Shown here one piece after another: positions 59,257 to 64,000 of a DNA stretch of 64,000 bases; the first letter of the stretch is position 1; the number at the start of each line of letters is the position of its first letter. This DNA is from an uncultured Candidatus Melainabacteria bacterium. Lineage in GTDB: Bacteria > Cyanobacteriota > Vampirovibrionia > Gastranaerophilales > Gastranaerophilaceae. The notes under the pieces were generated by a model that was given only the letters and a program-made list of their open reading frames with translations, made no database searches and was not told the DNA's origin. The position numbers were made by a program, and so were the translations under genes. The stretch lies in assembly GCA_934754515.1 (NCBI GenBank), contig CAKVIG010000012.1:7491-71490 (forward strand). Direction: 5' to 3'.

Positions 59257-59784
59257 TTATTTAACTCCGTCTTTCTTATCTTCAGGTGCCTTTTTAGTAA
59301 CGGTTAATTGCTTAACATCAACCCAAGCGTCGCCTAAAGCATCAGAAAATACAACACCTTTAATTTCAATTTCATCATCCGTTTTTAAATCAATAAACTT
59401 TTCAGCTTCCGTACGTTTCAAGAATAGTTTCATTTCTGATAACGGAATGTCATGAGCTGAATCATCTCTTCTGATTAAGAAAGAAATATAATCATCAGAA
59501 GATTTAAATGCAGGTTTATAATCCAAGCCCAGAGTTGAAAATTTATCAAACTTAGCTTTCATTAAAACTGTTTTATTCAAGTAACTTGACGGGTGATTTA
59601 CTACCGTAAGCGGTGCAACTTGAAAAACTTGAGTCGTTGCAGTTTGTTCGACTGCCACCGAATTTTTTGTCGGAAGCGTAGCCGGTTGAGCAGAAACTTT
59701 TTCTATGCAAACAGCACTTGTAGTTAAAATACCCGCAGATAACGCAACAAGCATCATTGATTTAATATATTTTAAATATTTCAT
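59257..59784 (-). CDS. Exported OB-fold-like protein
   Basis: The 175-residue protein has an N-terminal hydrophobic segment (about 9-24), cut after AQP or SAV, then a Thr/Val linker and a beta-rich domain (about 60-160; LNKTVLMKAKFDKF, DDEIEIKGVVFSDALGDAWVDVKQL) that looks like an OB fold, as in exported tRNA-anti-type domains. The function is not known. It directly precedes the GH57 gene on the minus strand. A GAGGG site lies before the ATG. Confidence 0.65.
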   Translation of the reverse strand: MKYLKYIKSMMLVALSAGILTTSAVCIEKVSAQPATLPTKNSVAVEQTATTQVFQVAPLTVVNHPSSYLNKTVLMKAKFDKFSTLGLDYKPAFKSSDDYISFLIRRDDSAHDIPLSEMKLFLKRTEAEKFIDLKTDDEIEIKGVVFSDALGDAWVDVKQLTVTKKAPEDKKDGVK

Positions 59785-59869
59785 AATAATTACCCTCTTC
59801 TTTTATCGACATTGTAACATGTTTTATTACAATTGTAAATTTTGCCAAATGGGTAATTACAGGAATTTG

Positions 59870-60664
59870 CTAACAACCTTCTGCTTGATATGCCCACGCT
59901 GAATGGTTATGAATACTTTCAATAGATTCGCATTCGACTTCAAAAGAATCAATAATTTCATTGTTTCGAAGCAATAAAACGACATCGCGCAAAACATCTT
60001 CTACAAACTTAGGATTCTTGTAAGCGTGTTCTGTCACATATTTTTCATCTTCGCGTTTCAAAAGTGAATACAATTCGCAAGACGCGCAGCTTTCAATATC
60101 TTTAACCAAATCCTCTAGCCAAATATGCTCATCTTCCGGGTAAGTGATTTTAACCGAAACAATTGCACGTTGATTATGCGCACCAAAATCTGAAATTTCT
60201 TTTGAGCAAGGACAAAGAGTCGTAACAGGAACTTTTACACAAAGGAAAAACCTGTATTCTTCATCTTCTTCGCCATAATTATCAAGAATACCTTCAAAAG
60301 AACAATCGTAACACATTGGAGCGGAAATTCCCGTAACTGGGGCTTTCTTGTCGATAAAGTATTTAAAATCGAACTTTAAATAACCGCTTTTTGCTTCAAG
60401 ACGTTTTACAATTGCTTCAACACAACCTTTGATATCAACGCCCAAAGTGTGTTTACTGCGCCATTCATTCAAAACTTCTACAAAGCGTGACATGTGAGTG
60501 CCTTTGTAATGCGCAGGCAAAGAAACACCTGCAGTCGCATTTGAATAAATAACTATATCTTCTTTATCCTTGCGTTGAATTATTAAAGGCAATTCAATTC
60601 CTTTAATACCAACTTTTTGAATATCAACTCCGCGATTATCCGATTGATTTTGAACGTCTTTCAT
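59870..60664 (-). CDS. folE2: GTP cyclohydrolase FolE2 (type IB)
   Basis: FolE2 opens GTP to dihydroneopterin triphosphate for folate or queuosine. The 264-residue protein has the family start DIQKVGIKGIELPLIIQRK and the metal-binding Cys in TTLCPCSKEISDFGAHNQR near 147-165. The type IB enzyme does not depend on zinc strictly, unlike FolE. The ATG follows the stop codon of the 107-residue gene directly (start at 60664, stop at 60665), so translation is coupled. Confidence 0.93.
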   Translation of the reverse strand: MKDVQNQSDNRGVDIQKVGIKGIELPLIIQRKDKEDIVIYSNATAGVSLPAHYKGTHMSRFVEVLNEWRSKHTLGVDIKGCVEAIVKRLEAKSGYLKFDFKYFIDKKAPVTGISAPMCYDCSFEGILDNYGEEDEEYRFFLCVKVPVTTLCPCSKEISDFGAHNQRAIVSVKITYPEDEHIWLEDLVKDIESCASCELYSLLKREDEKYVTEHAYKNPKFVEDVLRDVVLLLRNNEIIDSFEVECESIESIHNHSAWAYQAEGC

Positions 60665-60988
60665 CTAGATTTCGACTCCTTCAAAAGTCTTTTGTTCTAA
60701 AGCGATAAGAAGTTTAAGAGCTGCAACTCTCTGAACTTTTGGAGGTGCATTTCTTAACAATTCAACAGCTTTAAGCATCATCGGGTCGTTATCGTACCAA
60801 CGATTGCCCTTGCCTTGGTAAGTGTTGATGATATCGTAAACGTGTTCGATAACTTCACCTGCAACTTGTTCTTGCAATTGAAGCATAAACTCTGCAGCTT
60901 CTGATTTAGTTTCATCAGGAGAAAGTCTTAAAAGTTCTAAAGCTTCTTTTAAAATCGGGTCTTTGTCATACCAACGTTTGTTTATCAT
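60665..60988 (-). CDS. Helical protein made of two tandem repeats
   Basis: The 107-residue protein consists of two similar 35-residue units: KRWYDKDPILKEALELLRL (about 4-38) and NRWYDNDPMMLKAVELLRN (about 62-96), joined by a helical linker. It has no membrane segment. The family is not recognised. Conserved WYDxDP and xxAxELLR positions suggest a structural helical hairpin. It is directly before folE2 and has GAGGA upstream, so it may have a role in folate-related work, which is inference. Confidence 0.7.
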   Translation of the reverse strand: MINKRWYDKDPILKEALELLRLSPDETKSEAAEFMLQLQEQVAGEVIEHVYDIINTYQGKGNRWYDNDPMMLKAVELLRNAPPKVQRVAALKLLIALEQKTFEGVEI

Positions 60989-61044
60989 TTTATCCTCGCA
61001 TTCTTCTTGGGTATATTGTATAATAAATACGGTAATTAGTGAAG

Positions 61045-61165
61045 GGTGGGTTTAATAATACCCTCTCCCCTACCCCTCCCCCTAGGGAGGGTGTGAATTA
61101 CGTTAATTGAGCGTCGTGAGTTCCCTCCCCGAGGGGAGGGTGCCGAAGGCGGGAGAGGGTATTAT
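61045..61165. repeat. CTCCCCCTAGGGAGG and GAGGGAGG palindromes before aroQ
   Basis: Two inverted blocks, accctctcccctacccctcc with tagggaggg, and ccctccccgaggggagggtg with a gagagggtatta end, form a larger palindrome over about 120 bp. Confidence 0.65.
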
Positions 61166-61188
61166 TAACTTCAACAAAGGATTGAATC

Positions 61189-61626
61189 ATGAAAATTTTA
61201 CTCATAAACGGTGCAAACTTAAATATGCTTGGTTCTAGAGAACCTGAAAAATACGGTTCAACAACTCTTAAGGATATTGAATCTACAGTTATTCAAAGAG
61301 GAGATGAACTCGGCACTCAAGTTGATGCTTGGCAAAGCAACCACGAAGGCGACATTGTCGACAAAATCCAATCTGCAAAAGGTGTTTACGATGGAATCTT
61401 AATTAATGCAGGCGGTTATACGCATACAAGCGTAGTAATTCGTGATGCGATTGCATCAGTACAAATTCCGACCGTGGAAATTCACATGACTAATATTCAT
61501 GCTCGCGAAGAATTTCGCCACACATCACTTATCTCAGGTGTTTGCATTGCACAAGTTGTAGGTTTCAAAGAACTAAGTTACACTCTGGCACTTGAAGGCT
61601 TGGTTAATCGCTTGAAAAACTCTTAA
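61189..61626 (+). CDS. aroQ: 3-dehydroquinate dehydratase, type II
   Basis: AroQ dehydrates 3-dehydroquinate in the shikimate pathway. The 145-residue protein has NGANLNMLGSREPEKYG (8-24, with the catalytic Tyr), the NAGGYTHTSVVIRDAI segment near 74-89 and EIHMTNIHAREEFRHTS near 98-114 with the catalytic His. It is in its own unit after the repeats; no other aro gene is near. Confidence 0.95.
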   Translation: MKILLINGANLNMLGSREPEKYGSTTLKDIESTVIQRGDELGTQVDAWQSNHEGDIVDKIQSAKGVYDGILINAGGYTHTSVVIRDAIASVQIPTVEIHMTNIHAREEFRHTSLISGVCIAQVVGFKELSYTLALEGLVNRLKNS

Positions 61627-61776
61627 AATAATGCCTTCCCCCTTGGAGGAAGGCTAAATTCTCTTTCTCTCTCATTTTTCTAACTTTTGTTAATGTCTTA
61701 TGTATTATTAAAGTATTTTCAAAAGTTTCAATTTCAAAGAGAAAAATCTTTGTTACAAAACTTAACATAACTATTA

Positions 61777-61791
61777 TGCTAAAATACAATT
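61777..61791 (+). promoter_or_regulatory. Extended -10 promoter, leaderless Fe-S gene
   Basis: TGC plus TAAAAT (61780-61785) is followed by acaatt and the ATG at 61792. Confidence 0.6.
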
Positions 61792-62826
61792 ATGAAAAAT
61801 TTAGCAGAGTACAAAGAAAATATACATTCTTGTTCAAAGTGCGGACTATGTCAGGCTGTTTGTCCTATTTATAAAATAACAGGGAATGATTGCTCCGTTT
61901 CTCGCGGGCAATTCATTATGCTTAGAGGGCTGCTTAAAGGTGATTTAAAAATGTCTGCAAAACTTAACCGTTACCTGGATTTGTGTTTAAAATGCGGAGC
62001 GTGTTCTAAATTCTGTCCAAGCGGGATTGATGTAGTTGATATCATTGTTTCTGCTAAAGCCGAATATTTCAAAAAACATCCGTTTGAAAAAGTTATATCT
62101 TTTATCCAAAAATATTTTATTTTCAGCTTTGGAGTTAAATGTTTAGGAATTTTTGCAAAAAACATCAAATCAAAAAAGTTTGAGAAAAAAGTACTTTATT
62201 TTGGCGGGTGCAGTGGGAAAATAAAGGGCAACCGTTCTGTTGTAAAACTTCTTAATGCGTGCAATATTGAAGTTATAACTCCTGATTTTAATTGTTGCGG
62301 AATTCCGTATATGGTTAGAGGTGACGCAGAATCTTTTGAAGCATCAAAAAAAGATTTCTTAAAACTCATCGAGAAACACAATATCACTGATATTGTAACA
62401 ACATGCGCGAGTTGTGAAAAAACAATAAAAAAATTTTCAGATAAAATAAATGTAAAAAATATTTTTGAATACATAAGAGAAAATCAATTGGAATTAGCTT
62501 TAAAAAAAGAAAAAAAAGTTACCTTCCACAAGCCTTGCAATATCGATAATTTTAAAGATATTGAATGGATTTTAAATAATACAAAAAATCTTGAATACAT
62601 TGAAATGAAAGATTTTGATAGTTGTTGCGGACTAAACGGAATCTCAAAAATTGGTGAATACAAAATTTTGTTAAAATTATTTATGAACAAGCATAATAAT
62701 ATTAAAAACAGCGGAACTAAGACTGTATTGACTTCTTGTTTAGGATGTGAAGTAGCATTGAATTTATTTGCGTTTGGGAAATACAAAGTAGAAGATTTTA
62801 CAGAATTTTTGGTTAAGAATTTGTAA
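61792..62826 (+). CDS. GlcF/HdrD-like Fe-S oxidoreductase subunit
   Basis: The 344-residue protein has two 4Fe-4S motifs (CSKCGLCQAVCPIYK near 14-28 and CLKCGACSKFCPSG near 63-76) and two CCG-type cysteine domains (FNCCGIPYMVRGD near 165 and DSCCGLNG near 282). This architecture is shared by glycolate oxidase subunit GlcF, LutA-like and HdrD-like proteins. GlcD/LutB partners are not adjacent. It may pass electrons from lactate, glycolate or glycerol phosphate; the substrate is unknown. It is predicted leaderless. Confidence 0.85.
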   Translation: MKNLAEYKENIHSCSKCGLCQAVCPIYKITGNDCSVSRGQFIMLRGLLKGDLKMSAKLNRYLDLCLKCGACSKFCPSGIDVVDIIVSAKAEYFKKHPFEKVISFIQKYFIFSFGVKCLGIFAKNIKSKKFEKKVLYFGGCSGKIKGNRSVVKLLNACNIEVITPDFNCCGIPYMVRGDAESFEASKKDFLKLIEKHNITDIVTTCASCEKTIKKFSDKINVKNIFEYIRENQLELALKKEKKVTFHKPCNIDNFKDIEWILNNTKNLEYIEMKDFDSCCGLNGISKIGEYKILLKLFMNKHNNIKNSGTKTVLTSCLGCEVALNLFAFGKYKVEDFTEFLVKNL

Positions 62827-62848
62827 GTGTATCGGAAGTCAAGAAAAA

Positions 62849-62871
62849 GGGCGGAAGCTTCGCTTCCGCCC
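62849..62871. repeat. GGGCGGAAG hairpin
   Basis: gggcggaagcttcgcttccg followed by ccc is a strong 10-bp stem 22 bases after the Fe-S gene. The rest of the 443-bp gap (62827-63269) has no gene. Confidence 0.65.
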
Positions 62872-62914
62872 GTATGCCCGTGAGAGGCAAAAAATTTTGA
62901 TTTTTTGTAAAGAA

Positions 62915-63085
62915 GTTAATAATACCCTCTCCCGTCCTTCGGACACCCTCTCCAAAAGGAGAGGGAACTAAAGTCGTTCAATCTTTGTAATTTTTTCTGT
63001 GTCCTGCTAGCACAAGTCACTCCCTCCCCTCGTATCCATTCTTCATGGGGAGGGTGTCCGAAGGACGGGAGAGGGTATTATCAAC
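62915..63085. repeat. Large palindrome of CTCTCC family
   Basis: aataccctctcccgtccttc then ggacaccctctcc lies near 62920-62955, and its mirror gggtgtccgaaggacgggag near 63050-63070 reads back the same sequence, so the region folds as a long inverted repeat. Confidence 0.65.
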
Positions 63086-63142
63086 TTGAAAGTTCTTGCC
63101 AAGCAGTGCCTAAACTACATTTTCAAACAAGCCCCTGAAAAT

Positions 63143-63262
63143 GGATTGCTTCGTCACCCAAAATTATCGCTGTTCCTCGCAATGACCTCGCGTCAAGCAT
63201 TCAAGCGTGCCGTCATTGCGAGGGCGATTAGCCCGTGGCAATCCTGCTTTTTAATAACTTTT
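63143..63262. repeat. cgtcattgcgagg-type palindromic repeat, copy 2
   Basis: Same order as 10762-10882: ggattgcttcgtcacc, cctcgcaatgacc, gtgccgtcattgcgaggg, ggcgattagcccgtggcaat and gctttttaataactttta. It stops seven bases before the stop codon of the surface protein gene. Confidence 0.75.
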
Positions 63263-63269
63263 ATTTTCC

Positions 63270-64000
63270 CTACTTTTCCAACTTCTTTATTCGTTTTTCA
63301 ATGTTCTTAATTTCTTCTTGTAATTCTTCATTCTGTTTTTGTAATTCAGAATTTTGTTTTTCTAAGCTTTCAATTCTCTGATTTTGACTATCTAATTTAG
63401 AATCAAATGTAGTTACAATTTCAGAAATTTTTGTATCCAATTCTTTAACTGCATTAATTACGGCATAAAACATATCTTCAAGACGAATTCTTAAGTAACC
63501 ATCCTCATCTTTTGTAACGGCATCAGGGAATACTTTTTGTAAATCTTGCGCTATTACACCTACTAAAGGTGTGTTATCTTTGTCAGCCCTAAAAGTGTAA
63601 TGATAGAAGTCTAATTTTTTCAATTCTTCCAAGCCGGCTGTATATTTGTCACCAACATTTTTTAAACGCTTATCACTAGTGTAGTAGTATGCTGTTCCCA
63701 AATTGTGATTGCCACCACTCTGCCATAATCCTTGAGAGCGCAAATTTCTATACCACCCTTCACTTGCAGAATCATTATTTTGTCTACCAGGGTTCATCCA
63801 TAAATTCCTATCATTGTTAGAAGCATTTATTCCTAAATACGTTTTTCGACCAACTATCAAATTCCCCGGGATATAAACAGTATCATTTCTTGTTCCTAAA
63901 ACAATCTGATCAGAAGCCGTTGTTTGTGCACCGGCACCAATTGCAACAGACCTAGAAAAAGTTGATTGTGCACCTGCCCCAATTGCAATCGAGTTTTCTT
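63270..64000 (-). CDS. YadA-head-repeat protein with S74 C-terminal chaperone, 5' end outside window
   Basis: The frame runs to the right edge, so only the C-terminal 243 residues are seen. The first part has YadA/Hep_Hag head repeats (SIAIGAGAQ and SVAIGAGAQTTASDQIVLG), then LGTRNDTVYIPG and a linker, and then a peptidase S74/intramolecular chaperone domain (SDKRLKNVGDKYTAGLEELK and TPLVGVIAQDLQKVFPDAV) with the Ser-Asp self-cleavage region. It ends with a coiled coil of heptads (ESLEKQNSELQKQNEELQEE). Such proteins are trimeric surface adhesins or phage tail fibres. The internal TTG at 63860 is not a start. Confidence 0.8.
   Translation of the reverse strand, partial: ENSIAIGAGAQSTFSRSVAIGAGAQTTASDQIVLGTRNDTVYIPGNLIVGRKTYLGINASNNDRNLWMNPGRQNNDSASEGWYRNLRSQGLWQSGGNHNLGTAYYYTSDKRLKNVGDKYTAGLEELKKLDFYHYTFRADKDNTPLVGVIAQDLQKVFPDAVTKDEDGYLRIRLEDMFYAVINAVKELDTKISEIVTTFDSKLDSQNQRIESLEKQNSELQKQNEELQEEIKNIEKRIKKLEK

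Noticed and set aside
1..64000. tRNA or rRNA genes
   Set aside because: I looked for the GGTTCGAATCC-type T-arm and acceptor stems in the gaps and saw none; a covariance search would be needed to exclude them.

Overview
The window is AT-rich, densely coded bacterial chromosome carrying about 68 genes. Its gene content fits a Gram-negative-type anaerobe. Outer-membrane genes are present (lpxC, fabZ, lpxD, an ADP-heptose synthase domain, an LptF/LptG-type permease, OmpH/Skp). So are anaerobic metabolism genes (KorDABC 2-oxoacid:ferredoxin oxidoreductase, an NfnA-like ferredoxin/NAD(P) subunit, a flavodiiron protein with rubredoxin) and a flagellin. Several families are typical of cyanobacteria and their non-photosynthetic relatives: Ycf46 AAA ATPase, a Ycf35/DUF1257-like protein, DUF2997 and a GH57-DUF3536 protein. 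My best inference is the non-photosynthetic sister lineage of Cyanobacteria (Vampirovibrionia/Melainabacteria, probably gut Gastranaerophilales). This rests on family recognition only; no rRNA or other marker was searched.

Layout. 1-4.7 kb: prmC, a 565-bp inverted-repeat element, bioC-bioG, a ROK glucokinase and an IS3-family remnant. 4.7-10.5 kb (minus strand): a lipid A block (fabZ, lpxC, lpxD, hldE domain) running into lysine/peptidoglycan precursor genes (asd, dapB). 11-14.3 kb: YibE/F protein, ruvB, an exported protein and a MerR regulator. 14.3-15.4 kb: a candidate small RNA and a second inverted-repeat element. 15.4-23.3 kb: anmK, valS, prs, a TPR protein, ilvE. 23.4-29.9 kb (minus strand): an apparent operon of an LptF/G-type permease, a membrane HhH protein, an NrdG-like radical SAM protein, Ycf46, a Ycf35-like protein and DUF2997, followed by an EF-hand protein and a membrane-anchored unknown. 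30-38.4 kb: nfnA-like gene, purA and a six-gene glycosyltransferase island. 38.6-44.2 kb: an SPFH protein, a short PLP decarboxylase-fold enzyme and the kor genes, split by an opposed unknown gene. 44.3-52.4 kb: flagellin, galE-recF, clpP-clpX, gatA and a NarL-type response regulator. 52.9-64 kb: a DUF512 radical SAM protein with padR, flavodiiron-rubredoxin, OmpH, GH57, folE2, aroQ, an Fe-S oxidoreductase, and the C-terminal part of a YadA-head/S74 surface or fibre protein running off the right edge.

Three genome-scale patterns stand out. (1) At least eleven genes have a -10 box 6-7 nt upstream of the start codon and no Shine-Dalgarno, so they are probably transcribed leaderless; other genes have clear AGGAG sites. 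(2) The chromosome carries several palindromic repeat families, including a roughly 470-565 bp element with long inverted arms, a roughly 115-130 bp hairpin element nested inside other repeats (once flanked by a 5-bp direct repeat), a CCCTCTCC/GGAGAGGG family and a cgtcattgcgagg family. (3) Two such palindromic repeats lie in frame inside one glycosyltransferase gene, as Rickettsia palindromic elements do. The best candidate for an undescribed biochemical system is the membrane-HhH / radical SAM / Ycf46 / Ycf35-like / DUF2997 cluster at 24.7-28.8 kb.

I found no tRNA, rRNA or CRISPR array. All coordinates and alignments were read by eye.
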